This document shows positions 1 to 8,933 of a DNA stretch of 11,709 nt, piece by piece. The stretch covers positions 1 through 11,709 of the forward strand of contig LSSL01004426.1 in NCBI GenBank assembly GCA_001953115.1. Direction: 5' to 3'. The translations under genes were made by a program, and so were the position numbers. The notes beneath the pieces were generated by a model. The model was not told the origin of the DNA. It searched no databases and saw only the letters and a list, made by a program, of their open reading frames with translations. Each line of letters begins with the position of its first letter. Within the stretch, counting starts at the first letter, position 1. Origin of the DNA: Smittium mucronatum. Taxonomy: Eukaryota; Kickxellomycota; Harpellomycetes; Harpellales; Legeriomycetaceae.

Positions 1-1457
1 CTTTTTTTTACTATATGAGAGGGTGCCTAAAATCAAACTTTTTCATTTTAAACCCAATAAAAACTGAAAATCGGTCCGTATCTAATAAATTTTCTGATTT
101 TTTTCAAAAGGAAAATTACTTTAATTAAAATTCCGAATTTCCAAATGATTCCATAGATTATCACACCAGTATTTTTCTTTAATAGAAAGGTAGAAAAAAA
201 TAATATGGATTTTTTATCTCCCAAAGAGAATCTCAAATCTCACAAAATATTTTTCATAAAGAAATTGTAATTATTTTTTTTTATCGGAGCTTTGTTTTAC
301 ACTACTCAAAAGTTTTTAATTTAGAGGGAAAAGAAATTTGCACATTTAATATTCTATTTGCAAGAGTAAAGATTAATTCATAAAAAAATCGTAATTTAAC
401 ATAGATAATTTTATTATGAACAGATACGCAAGATTAATTCTTATTCTTGATTTTATAGGTAAAAATCATCATCATCATGAAATAAAATCTAGATAACTCA
501 AAAATTGCGATATTTAAATGGAATTTATTTTATTTAAAATTTTTAAACCAGAGTTTTTATAAGTATTATTGGATTTTTTCCAAGTGCTTGATTTAGAAAT
601 TTTGTAAAATTGAAATGATTATTTATTTTTTGGTAAATAGATGATAAAATAAATTAATTAATTGATTTACTTTTAAAAAAAACAATATAACTTGATTCGT
701 TACCATCATTACACTTTTATATTTTCATGCCTATAATTAATATTTTTTTCGATACGTAATTGCTCTTTTTTTAATAATATTTAGTTTCTGTTATCTGTGA
801 TAGGAAAATTTTAAAATAAATTATACTTTTAGAAAATATTTTTCTGGACAATTCAAAAAAATTTATTTGTGTTCATTTAAGAGTAATTTTTTATAAAAAC
901 CAAAAATTAAGATACAGAAATATATATTTGTAAAATATAGAAATTTCGATACGAATTTTTATCGAAAAAATATTATAGCATGCAGAAATTTTCTTTTGTG
1001 TATTTTATTTTCAGTTTACATAGTTTATTTTTAGCATTAAATCCAAAGAAATAAAAAAATAGTCAAATAATTAAGCTAATAATATTTTCATATTTTTTTA
1101 AAGCCTATATTTTTTAGCAAGATTTTCAGAAAAAAAATCTAAAAACGTAAAAATGACTAACCCGATATAGCGATTTTTTAAAAAATTGTTTTTTCTCATA
1201 GATTTTTAGCCATATATATAAGTTTTTTTAAATATTTTATAGGAATAAAATTGAATAAATATATAAGCACTTATCATTATTTATTAAAATTATAATTTTG
1301 GCTAATAATTTTTTTTTCTTTGAAGTTTCTAAATACCCCATTTCAAATAATTAATTTAAAAAATAGCAATTAAATTCATTAAATGATTCATTCTAAATTC
1401 TTCTATCCAACCTTCTGTTTAAAAAAGTTAATGAAATATTTTGTCTTTTTCCCTGGA
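1..1457. other. AT-rich stretch without a supportable gene
   Basis: Nothing gene-like can be supported here. The longest minus-strand frame (48-236, 62 codons, TTG start) encodes a basic, hydrophobic peptide. Its G+C is highest at codon positions 2 and 3, which is not a coding pattern, so I treat it as chance. The only simple repeat seen is (ATC)4 at 465-476. No tRNA-like T-arm or other RNA signature was found. The stretch is consistent with intergenic or fully decayed DNA. Confidence 0.6.
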
Positions 1458-1487
1458 TTTTAATTTTAATATAGATTAAAATTAAAA
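1458..1487. repeat. Perfect 13-bp AT-only hairpin with ATAG loop
   Basis: TTTTAATTTTAAT (1458-1470) is followed by ATAG and its exact reverse complement (1475-1487). The stem has no G-C pair, so it would be weak, and at this composition a few such stems are expected by chance. It lies just right of a short GC patch (CCCTGG, 1451-1456). No flanking gene gives it a role. Confidence 0.4.
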
Positions 1488-1959
1488 ATTTCATTATAAG
1501 CTTAACACTTATATCTAAAAAAATTTGTGTTTTTAAATATTTTTTAAATTTGAATTTCTTTTTTTCTAGTTTGTTATATTAAACATCTTCGATTTACATC
1601 CTTTTTTCTTTTTTTTTGCATTTATTTTATTTTAATTCTATTTTTAAAGCTAAATTATGGTACTTATTTTATACATGCTTCATTTTTTATAAATTTTTTG
1701 TTTTCAGACTTGAAATGTGCTTTAGTAATTGAATATAATTTTTAAAATCATTTCTATTAGATGGAAATCGATTTTTTTATTTATTTTATTTTTAATTTAT
1801 AGGCTTAACTTTAATTTAATTTATAAAAAACTTACAATGATTTATTTTTTACATTTTATAGCCAGAGATCAAAAGGATTTAAAAATTCAACATTTTCAAA
1901 GCTATTATTAAATTTTTTAATATAATAATAGTACCATTCCAGGGTTATTTTCTTCAGAA

Positions 1960-1994
1960 TATTAACACCGCGCGTATTTTTTTCGGTATTAATA
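1960..1994. repeat. 11-bp-arm hairpin with GC apex and CGCG-starting loop
   Basis: TATTAACACCG (1960-1970) pairs with CGGTATTAATA (1984-1994) with a single C-A mismatch. The apical end of the stem holds three G-C pairs. The 13-nt loop starts CGCG and ends in a T7 run. G-C pairs and CGCG are rare in this background, so it may be a relic of a structured RNA or terminator. Neither strand carries a convincing U-tract directly after the stem, and no gene abuts it. Confidence 0.4.
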
Positions 1995-2163
1995 GAATAT
2001 AAAAAAATGATATATTAATTATTTAATATATATTATTACATTATCAATATATATATATTCATATATTCATATTTTTACTGCAAAAAGTATCAGTAAATTA
2101 AAATATAACCATAAAATTAAAATACATGGAGCAATATTTTATAATATGCTTCAAGTGTTATAT

Positions 2164-2370
2164 TCAGTATAAATAAAATTTCGCATTTTTACATTTTTTC
2201 AATAAGATTTTAATCTCGTCTAATTTGTTGAAATTTTTTATGTATAGGTCTGAAACCATTATTAGATCTTTGGGAAAAAAAACCTCATTTTTTGAAAATT
2301 TTAATTTCGGGTCTCTTAATAGCCATTTTATTGTATTCAGATAATGTAAATTTTCATCTGAAAAATTCAA
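2164..2370 (-). CDS. Doubtful short ORF, 68 codons, unknown
   Basis: I do not recognise this protein. It starts at a TTG directly after an in-frame TAA one codon region upstream, and no ribosome-binding site is visible. The peptide mixes charged and hydrophobic residues (for example KLDEIKILLKKCKNAKF near the C-terminus), with no signal peptide or membrane segment. By hand count, G+C at codon positions 1/2/3 is about 26/14/26%, only partly coding-like. If the DNA is eukaryotic it could instead be part of an exon: a pyrimidine-rich run ending in TTTTTCAG lies just inside the 5' end on the minus strand and a GTAAAA lies near the 3' end, but such strings are common in AT-rich DNA. Chance remains the simplest explanation. 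Confidence 0.18.
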   Translation of the reverse strand: MNFSDENLHYLNTIKWLLRDPKLKFSKNEVFFPKDLIMVSDLYIKNFNKLDEIKILLKKCKNAKFYLY

Positions 2371-2410
2371 AAAAATTTAAAAGTTACTTTCTTTAATAAG
2401 ATTTTACATT

Positions 2411-2626
2411 ATGGAAAATAAAATTTCAATTATTTTTCATATTTCTAAGCTACCTGTTATTATTATTATTTTTAGAGAATATAAACGTATTTTAATAAAT
2501 TTGAGAACAATACAGTTTATTCATTTATATTTAATATCTAAATCTAAATTTTTATTTCTCCATTTTTTATGCGGGAATTTCTTTGGATTATTTTTAAATG
2601 ATTTATTTTTTTACAAAAATAAATAA
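2411..2626 (+). CDS. Doubtful small hydrophobic ORF, 71 codons, unknown
   Basis: I do not recognise this protein. It starts at an ATG with no Shine-Dalgarno-like sequence upstream. The product would be hydrophobic and basic, with an isoleucine-rich segment (PVIIIIF, from an ATT repeat) and a second hydrophobic segment near FLHFLCGNFFGLFL, so a small membrane peptide is conceivable. By hand count, G+C at codon positions 1/2/3 is about 20/17/13%, the order expected for real coding in an AT-rich genome, although the sample is small. Its stop codon lies inside a perfect 12-bp hairpin (2619-2648). It diverges from the doubtful minus-strand frame 40 bp away. Its length is still within chance at this composition. 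Confidence 0.2.
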   Translation: MENKISIIFHISKLPVIIIIFREYKRILINLRTIQFIHLYLISKSKFLFLHFLCGNFFGLFLNDLFFYKNK

Positions 2627-2648
2627 CATACTCAGTTATGTTATTTAT
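2619..2648. repeat. Perfect 12-bp hairpin overlapping an ORF stop
   Basis: ATAAATAACATA (2619-2630), loop CTCAGT, then the exact reverse complement (2637-2648). The TAA stop of the doubtful plus-strand frame lies within the left arm (2624-2626). Only one G-C pair supports the stem and no T-run follows on the plus strand, so it is not a typical Rho-independent terminator. It could protect or end a 3' end, or be a chance palindrome; roughly one such perfect stem could occur by chance in a window of this size and composition. Confidence 0.4.
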
Positions 2649-2940
2649 GATAAATTAAATAATATAAATTTTATTTCTCTTAATTTTTAATTATATTCAG
2701 TGACTTTATTTATTTATTAACCATAACATATAAATTAAAAGAAAAATATATTTAAATTTTGATATTCGAAAAAATCTTATGTGTTTTTTTATTCAATATA
2801 GAATTCTAGGATCTCCAAATTTTCTTATGGAACATAATCGGCTATTTAGAATAAAAGTATTTAAATTTTACATATCATGGCCCTTTATTATTTATCTGAA
2901 GAATTTATTGTTTAAATACAATATATCATTAATAATTTAG

Positions 2941-2956
2941 TTTTTTTTTTTTTTTT
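2941..2956. repeat. T16 homopolymer
   Basis: An uninterrupted run of 16 T, the longest homopolymer noticed in the window, followed by GG. Such tracts are typical of very AT-rich non-coding DNA and are prone to length error in assembly. Confidence 0.9.
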
Positions 2957-3121
2957 GGTTTTAATATTACAATATTTACTAATAATATTTTTAATATGGC
3001 TTTAAATTTGTTTATATTGCGATTTTATATCTTTCGGTATTTTTAATTAAAAAAATTTGATCTAATTTTTCCAATTTAAAAAATTAAAAATTTTATATAA
3101 TTTGAGTTTTATTTTATTTTC

Positions 3122-3139
3122 ACAGCGCTCAAAGCGTGT
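3122..3139. repeat. GC-paired mini-hairpin with one bulge
   Basis: ACA, a bulged G, then CGCT (3122-3129), triloop CAA, then AGCGTGT (3133-3139). Four of the seven base pairs are G-C, which is unusual against a background near 18% GC. No U-tract follows on either strand, and there is no adjacent gene. Confidence 0.35.
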
Positions 3140-3756
3140 ACAAATTTCAAATATTTTTTATCTTGAAGGAAAAGAATAAATCGGAGGTTTTTTAAAGGCT
3201 ATAAATGCTATTTAAACAAAATTAATAATTCTGAGTATAATTATATGTTTATGACGAAGGCTTGGTGGTTTTTTTGATATTAAAAATAATGATATCAAGT
3301 ATTTATCAAAAAATCGAAGGTTATTGTGTACTTATGAAGCCAATTTAGATAATATAACCACACTCTATTATAATTTAACTTATAAAGTTTATTATATAAA
3401 TCGAAATAAGTTTTTTTCTTTTTCAGAAAAAATTGAAATTTCCATATTTTTTTATTTGAATTTTGAGATTTTTAACTTATAGAGTGATAAATATGATATT
3501 AAGTCAAATTACATGCTATATTAAATATCATGAAAGCTGATTATTGATTTTCTCGTCTTAAAATCGAGATTTTTTTCAAAATTTGAATAAATTTTTATAA
3601 GATTCAAAAATTTATTAATTAAATGGAATTAAAAAGAAAAAAGTATTTGTGATAATTTTAAATCTAATTAAATTAAATATATAAACATAAATACCATATA
3701 TAAAACCAATTTATTTTACTTGTAAATAGTAATTTTTTTATCGAATTTCTTTTTTC

Positions 3757-3802
3757 GTTAAAAAAAGGCTAATCTTTTACTCAAAAAATTAGCCGATTTA
3801 AC
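3757..3802 (-). terminator. Terminator-like compound hairpin, U7 on minus strand
   Basis: On the plus strand the order is GTTAAA (3757-3762), four A, GGCTAAT (3767-3773), one unpaired base, TTTT, loop ACTC, AAAA, one unpaired base, ATTAGCC (3788-3794), GA, TTTAAC (3797-3802). The outer 6 bp, middle 7 bp and inner 4 bp all pair, giving 17 pairs interrupted only by small internal loops. Read on the minus strand, the GGCTAAT/ATTAGCC stem is followed at once by seven T (complement of 3760-3766), the form of a Rho-independent terminator. It would end a minus-strand transcript entering from above 3800, but no minus-strand gene is visible there, so it may be a relic or a structured RNA of another kind. 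Confidence 0.35.
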
Positions 3803-3810
3803 CTTTATAC

Positions 3811-3827
3811 ATATATATATATATATA
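3811..3827. repeat. AT dinucleotide microsatellite
   Basis: About eight AT units in a row, starting eight bases after the terminator-like hairpin. Similar runs occur at 2047-2058, 5518-5531 and 9928-9942. The copies at 3.8 and 9.9 kb share the flanks TAC before and AAAT after, which may be coincidence. Confidence 0.9.
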
Positions 3828-4790
3828 AATTTAGATGGTTGTTTATTTTTTTGAATTAAAATTTGCAATGGCAAGAAAAAAAACTTAAAACTTAGATTTA
3901 ATTACATAAATCTTTTAAATTTTCTCAAAATTTATTCCCGAAAATAGTAAAATTTCCAAATTTTTTTACAAGGTTTTTCATAGGAATCGACTTTTTTTTT
4001 CAATTCAATAGATCCTTTTATTAGATCTGCGGGGTTATTTTTTCGATCAAAAATAAAAATCTCTATTATTTGATTTAATTTTTATTTATAAAACTAAAAA
4101 CAAACAATAAATATATAAATAAACAATTAAATGTATGGTATATTTTTAATGAAGATGGCATTTTTTAGTCTGCCCTTTTCAGCGAAAATTCAAAAACATC
4201 ATTTTCTATTCAATAACAGAGAAAATTGTAAATAAAAATTAATAAAGTTGAAATAAAATTCATTTAAATTATTAATTAGGATACTGGAAAAATTAAAAAT
4301 CCTTTTTAATTTTTTAAATAGAAACAAATAAATTTATTTTAAATAATTAATTGTACAAATTTAACCAAAAGGTTAGCCGGAAAAACTTACATGATTCAAA
4401 ATCACTTCTTCATTAAAAATCCACATGTTAATATGTATTATGGAAATTCTCTTATTGGTTATAATAATGGCCCCATAAATCCAGAAAAAAGGATCTTTTT
4501 CTATGAAAACCCTCTTTAAGTTTTATCTAAAAAATTGAACCTCATAATTATACGAATTTTCGAATTTTATCTGATAATTGATTTATTATTTAACTGATAT
4601 AAACATTTATATTTATTTCATATATTATATGTATAAAAAGAAATTTTTTATTATACTAAGATAATGAAAACGATGTTTTATTTAATTTAATTTCTATAAT
4701 TTTAGAATTTAATACAAGTTTTAGTTAAAATTATTTCAAAATAGCCTATTTAATTTTTTTTTTTAACTTTTAGATCAAAAGTTTTGTAAA

Positions 4791-4810
4791 AAATGATATG
4801 AAATGATATA
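4791..4810. repeat. Tandem 10-nt duplication AAATGATAT(G/A)
   Basis: AAATGATATG is followed directly by AAATGATATA, two copies of a 10-nt unit differing at the last base. It looks like a small replication-slippage duplication with no coding context. Confidence 0.6.
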
Positions 4811-5517
4811 ATTCTCAAAATAATTTGAATTAGATGTAATTAAACTTTATTGTTTAACATCAGACCAAATTAGTTATATAAATTTAACATAAATCCAAAT
4901 TAAACAGATAAAATCAACGTTTTATATTAAATTATAGTAAGATTTAATGATTTACCTGATTTTATTTATTTACTGGTAAATTTTAAAATAATTAGTCTCT
5001 ATAAAAAATGAAGAAACTTAAATAAATCTTATAATACAAAAATAAAAGCCCTCATATCAAAAAGTTTTTTTAATAATTCTCACCAATAAAAATATAAGAC
5101 AATAAATTATTCTTGAATAAATAAAATATTTTCTGTTTTAATTAATAAAAAATCGACTGAGAAAATTTAACTAATTGAGCTTTTAAATGACTTAGCGGTT
5201 TTTTTTGGATAATATAAAGTATTTGAAAAATAAATTAAACGGTTTTTAAATAATATTTGCCTTTTATATCAATTCATCTTATGTAAAAATTAATTATTTA
5301 AATTTTGCAAATCGATTATCTGAATTTATATATATTTTTTTATTTTAAAACCAATTAATAGATATTTTTTCAAAGCTAAATTTGGATTTTCAGAAAATTT
5401 GTAACATAATTTAATCAAATAATATTATTAAAGTTTTATATTTTTGGTTAGTTTTAAGGCTGATGATCTAAATCTTGATTTTTCTGAAAATTTTGTTATA
5501 TTAATAACATTTATTCT

Positions 5518-5531
5518 TATATATATATATA
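5518..5531. repeat. AT dinucleotide microsatellite
   Basis: Seven TA units in a row, followed by AATATATTA. Simple low-complexity repeat. Confidence 0.85.
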
Positions 5532-5958
5532 AATATATTAGATTAAATCTTATAGTTTTTAAAAGCATCAGGGGTTTAAACTTCTAAAAAAATTAATTTA
5601 TTCTGTCATAGAAATGTACTTTCATCAAAAAATCAGTTATTTTACTAGCTAAATTTTCAAAAATATTCCGTTGAACCCATTTTAAAAATTTTTTTGGATT
5701 GTCTATTCGATTAAATCTCAATTATCAGAATATACAGAATTATTTTTCAAAGTGGGGTTTTAATTTGAAACAATGTTAGAAAAGATATTTGAATGCATTA
5801 TTAGGGAGATGATTTTCATAAAACTTTCAAATTGGTATCGGAAATCTTCTCTAGTTCAATTTTTTGTATAATTATGTCATTGAATATTATTCTGATAATA
5901 TGGACCTTCAAAAATTTTCATTATAAAATATAATATATATTGGATAAATATTGCTAAT

Positions 5959-5978
5959 AATGCCGAATAATGCCGAAT
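5959..5978. repeat. Perfect tandem 10-nt duplication AATGCCGAAT
   Basis: Two exact, directly adjacent copies of AATGCCGAAT. Each copy holds four G/C bases, so chance identity is unlikely and a recent tandem duplication is the simplest cause. No third copy is seen nearby and no gene is adjacent. Confidence 0.75.
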
Positions 5979-7560
5979 TTAACGCTCTATTGCTTTTTCA
6001 ATAAGTTTTTTGATTTTTAAAATTTTAGTTAACTAAAGCTTGGATGTTTTTCCAATACTATATTATTAATATTAAAATATATCATGGTTATTTAAAGCGG
6101 TTATTAAAAACAGATTAATGAATTAATTCGCGATTTATCTATATAATTCAAGAATTATTTTATATTTCCTAACACCCTGATCCTTTTTTTAGGGGTTTCA
6201 ATATTTTATTTTTTTTAAAAAAAGTTTTTTTAGTCTTTAAACCATAAAAGTCTGAAAATATTAAGTCTAATTTATGTGTGATTTTTTCTATTTTCAATAA
6301 TATTTTATTTCGGTATTAAATTAAATTATTTTTATATTTTTGGTATATTATCTTATTTTAATTTCGGATTCAATATTCTTATATCAAAAAGGTTATACTT
6401 TATCTAAGCGAAAGTCGGTGGTTAAAAAATATAAAATAATGTTTTTTTGGTTACGGAAAATTTTTTTTTAATTATTATTTAATTTTAAAAAAATTCATAT
6501 ACACTTTTTGTTCAATTTAAGCTCTATAAATCAAATGAAATAGTCGATATTTTAAGTTTTCTGTTATTTCGCTTTACTTTTTCTAATTATTTAATATCAA
6601 ATAGATTATTAATCTGAAATATCTTGCCTAAAAGATCAAAATTACAAAATTAAGTTATATCCACACTTAGTTTTATAAATAAGATCCCTTGAAAAAAATT
6701 AAAAGCATATTTATGATTTTTTAAAATATTGAATAAATATTTTTTAGCATGAAATATTTTTAAAAAAGTCAAAATTTATCACATTAGTCTTAAAATGAGA
6801 CAAAAAACGCAAAAATTCAATAATATTATCAATTTTGATTTTTTTAAACGAGTTTAAAAAAGAAATTGAGCTTTTTGAAAATTTTCATTTATACTTTTTA
6901 AAATTAAAAAGAAAAATCAATTCAGAAAAATTTAAAAAAATTCTAATCTGTAAAATTGTGTATTATGAATTTTAAAAATAAAAAATTCACATTTAAACCC
7001 AGATATTATATTTTGAAAGCATAAAATTTGGATTTTTTACAGAAATAAAGTTGATAAAAATAAAAATAATGTATTGAAAATTACTTAATTACAATTTTAA
7101 AAGCTGTGAATTTTTTTTTTATATGTCAAATATATTACAGAAATTCAATATGTTAAAATATTATAATCCATATTTTAAATACTACTAATCTAAAATTATA
7201 ATATTTTTAGTCTCAGAAAGATCTTGGAATAACTGGAAATAGTTTTTTATTATAAAATCATTAATTACATGTTTTAAGATACAAAAGCTAACTCTATATC
7301 ATAAAAAAAAGTCATAAACAAAATTAATAACAGATTTTTAAAATAATTTTCAATATTATTCGATAAAAAAGTGTTATTTTTTCTACTTCTTACATTTATT
7401 TTCATTCTAAAATTCAAGGTTTTGGAGAAATATATATTTTTTGGTTTTAAATTATCTTATAAAAAGATCCAAAAAAATAAAAAAAGAATCCTATAAAATT
7501 TATTATGTAAAAAATAAAGTTTATTTTCAGGAAAAAAAATTCCAGTATCTTTTTTCATTG
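5979..7560. other. AT-rich stretch without a supportable gene
   Basis: No gene or RNA is supported. It holds a 14-bp perfect palindrome TTTAGTTAACTAAA (6024-6037), a weak CCCT/AGGGG inverted pair around 6175-6195 with T-rich flanks, and long runs of A or T. The small GC patch AGCGAAAGTCGGTGG near 6408-6422 matches no conserved RNA motif I could test by eye. Confidence 0.55.
6024..6037. repeat. 14-bp perfect palindrome
   Basis: TTTAGTTAACTAAA reads the same on both strands, with a central GTTAAC. A dyad of this size could bind a dimeric regulator, but there is no gene or promoter nearby to support that, and AT-rich palindromes of this length can arise by chance. Confidence 0.3.
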
Positions 7561-7792
7561 TGTTGTAAGAGCGAAATATAATTTACACCAAAAATTCCCC
7601 CCAATATTATACATTTATATTTTATGTAGAATATTCAAAAAAAATATTCATATTTATGTAGAGCTGTTTTAAAGTTTAAATATAAATATTTTTGATTCTT
7701 GCTTCTTAAATTTAAATACTTCTACATAATATAAATCAAAAACTTTGTTATTTTTTGTTGTTAATATATTTTTTTTGTTGAATAGAGCGAAA
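7561..7792. repeat. Compact repeat cluster with flanking direct repeats
   Basis: TGTTG-TA-AGAGCGAAA (7561-7576) and TGTTG-AAT-AGAGCGAAA (7776-7792) are imperfect direct repeats bounding about 200 bp. Between them lie a C6 tract (7597-7602), TTATGTAGA twice in direct orientation (7622-7630, 7654-7662) and once inverted as TCTACATAA (7721-7729), and an inner inverted pair AAGTTTAAAT (7672-7681) / ATTTAAATACTT (7710-7721, one bulge). The second TTATGTAG copy, the inner pair and the inverted copy can fold into one long imperfect hairpin. The layout resembles a small non-autonomous mobile element or a protein-binding repeat region, but no terminal inverted repeats or target duplications were proven. 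Confidence 0.35.
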
Positions 7793-7806
7793 AATCAGCT
7801 CTTTTT
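7784..7806 (+). terminator. Terminator-like hairpin with T-tract
   Basis: AGAGC (7784-7788), nine-nt loop, GCTCT (7798-7802), then a T-rich run TTTTATCTTTTT. A 5-bp stem with three G-C pairs before a T-tract has the shape of a weak Rho-independent terminator on the plus strand. The left arm is part of the second AGAGCGAAA repeat. No plus-strand gene precedes it, so the call is tentative. Confidence 0.25.
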
Positions 7807-8882
7807 ATCTTTTTGGGAAATTAAATAGCAAGACCAGTTATTTTGGATTAATTCAAAGTAAATTTATACAAATTTTGTGTATTTTTGAGTATTATATCCC
7901 AAATATTTGACTAACAGAAAAGTTTAAATAACAACGATTTTATTTAATATCCGAAAACATGGAGATTATGAAAATATTGCTATTCTTTGTTTTTATCATG
8001 AAAATAATTGCCGAAATCATTTTATGAGGAGTTTTTATTTCCAAAAAAATTGTGATTATTAGCAATATATTCCTATAATTTCAATATTTTTAAAGCAAAA
8101 AATTTATTTTCTAATGCAAGTATTGAATTAATAAATTTAGGAATATAATAATAGCAAATATCTTAAATCGATTAAAAATACACATTTTTTAACCCGAAAC
8201 ATATTTTAAACTTCAATCGAAATAAACAATTCCGTATATGATTATATTATTTTAAAAAATATTATATTATTACTTAATAGAAAAATAATTTTTGTATTAT
8301 ATATAATTTTTAATGAAATATTTTATTTCAAATAAAAGAATTATAAATGAAAAATGCTTTAATACTATTATTTTGTTCATTTTATCAGTTCTAATTCACC
8401 CCAAAGCACTAAAGAAAAATGTTTTTTGATAGTATGTATTAAATTATAAAAAAGTGATTTTTTAAAATTTACGTTGCTCTTGTATTCAAAAAGTTCTTTA
8501 TTTTTACTTAATATATATTCTAAGTTTTTTAAAAAACATTATCATCAAATATTTATTTTATTTATAAGATTTTTTTTTTCATTTATATAATACTACGCAT
8601 AGATAAAAAAAAAAGAATTATTTCAAAGATGAAAAATTCAATTGCTTATTAAAATTTATTTTTTAATCATATTTTATATTCCATCTTCTATTATTTCGGA
8701 TGATCTAAAAAAATTAATTATTTTTTCAAATTAAATTTTTTCATGAATACTCTTTTTATTTTCCCGATAAATAGTTATTTTAGTTTTACAGAAGTTTTTT
8801 AAACATATATTAACCGCATTTGTTCAAAAACTTTGAAAATATAAGTTTTATTTTTTCATACTCAATCTGGGTTTGAATATCT
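7807..8882. other. AT-rich stretch without a supportable gene
   Basis: No gene or RNA is supported. Only low-complexity A/T runs and short AT repeats (for example TATATTATT repeated around 8240-8275) are seen. Confidence 0.6.
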
Positions 8883-8933
8883 GGATTTTTGCCAAATCCT
8901 GAAATAGAAATGTGATTTTTTCCACATTCCTAT
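8883..8933. repeat. Two adjacent hairpins with G-C pairs
   Basis: The first hairpin is GGATTT (8883-8888), loop TTGCC, AAATCC (8894-8899). Four bases later the second begins: ATAGAAATGTG (8904-8914), 8-nt loop, CACATTCCTAT (8923-8933), with one A-C mismatch in 11. The tandem arrangement and the G-C pairs stand out from the background and could mark a small structured RNA or a relic. Neither hairpin is directly followed by a clear U-tract, and no flanking gene is recognised. Confidence 0.35.

Larger units (their letters stand above)
2649..3756. other. AT-rich stretch without a supportable gene
   Basis: No coding frame or RNA gene is supported. It contains a T16 homopolymer (2941-2956), a small GC-paired hairpin (3122-3139), a 7-bp AT inverted repeat TTGATAT/ATATCAA at 3274-3298, and the pair CACTCTAT (3361-3368) / ATAGAGTG (3479-3486) 110 nt apart. 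None of these points to a specific function. Confidence 0.55.
3828..5958. other. AT-rich stretch without a supportable gene
   Basis: No coding frame, tRNA or rRNA could be supported on either strand. Minor structures are TAACC-AAAA-GGTTA (4362-4375), ATTTACC/GGTAAAT with an 18-nt loop (4950-4981), the tandem duplication at 4791-4810 and an AT run at 5518-5531. A short sequence around 4373-4380 (TTAGCCGG) resembles the right arm of the 3.76-kb hairpin (TTAGCCGA) for seven bases only. Confidence 0.55.

Noticed and set aside
48..236. Minus-strand 62-codon frame, TTG start
   Set aside because: Length fits chance at this composition, G+C is highest at codon positions 2 and 3, there is no ribosome-binding site, and the peptide is an unremarkable basic hydrophobic string.
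1729..1911. Plus-strand 60-codon frame, TTG start
   Set aside because: Low-complexity Phe/Ile/Leu-rich peptide with a weak start and no context; expected by chance in AT-rich DNA.
1..2400. Whole left part as one minus-strand gene with UAA/UAG as Gln and UGA as Trp
   Set aside because: Masking stops makes any frame look protein-like. TGA and TAA are not depleted outside the 68-codon stretch, and the competing frame at 48-236 is open where this one is not, so nothing singles this frame out.
3361..3486. CACTCTAT / ATAGAGTG inverted pair 110 nt apart, with a nearby TTTAACTTATA direct repeat
   Set aside because: 8-bp pairs at this distance are expected by chance, and there is no sign of an insertion element between them.
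4361..4410. Possible tRNA around the TTCAAAA loop after GGTTAGCCGG
   Set aside because: The T-arm-like stem is only about 3 bp, and no acceptor, D-arm or anticodon arm can be assembled at the right spacing.
6174..6196. ACCCT...AGGGGT as a terminator
   Set aside because: Short stem with a mismatch, and the T-run begins only after an unpaired gap.
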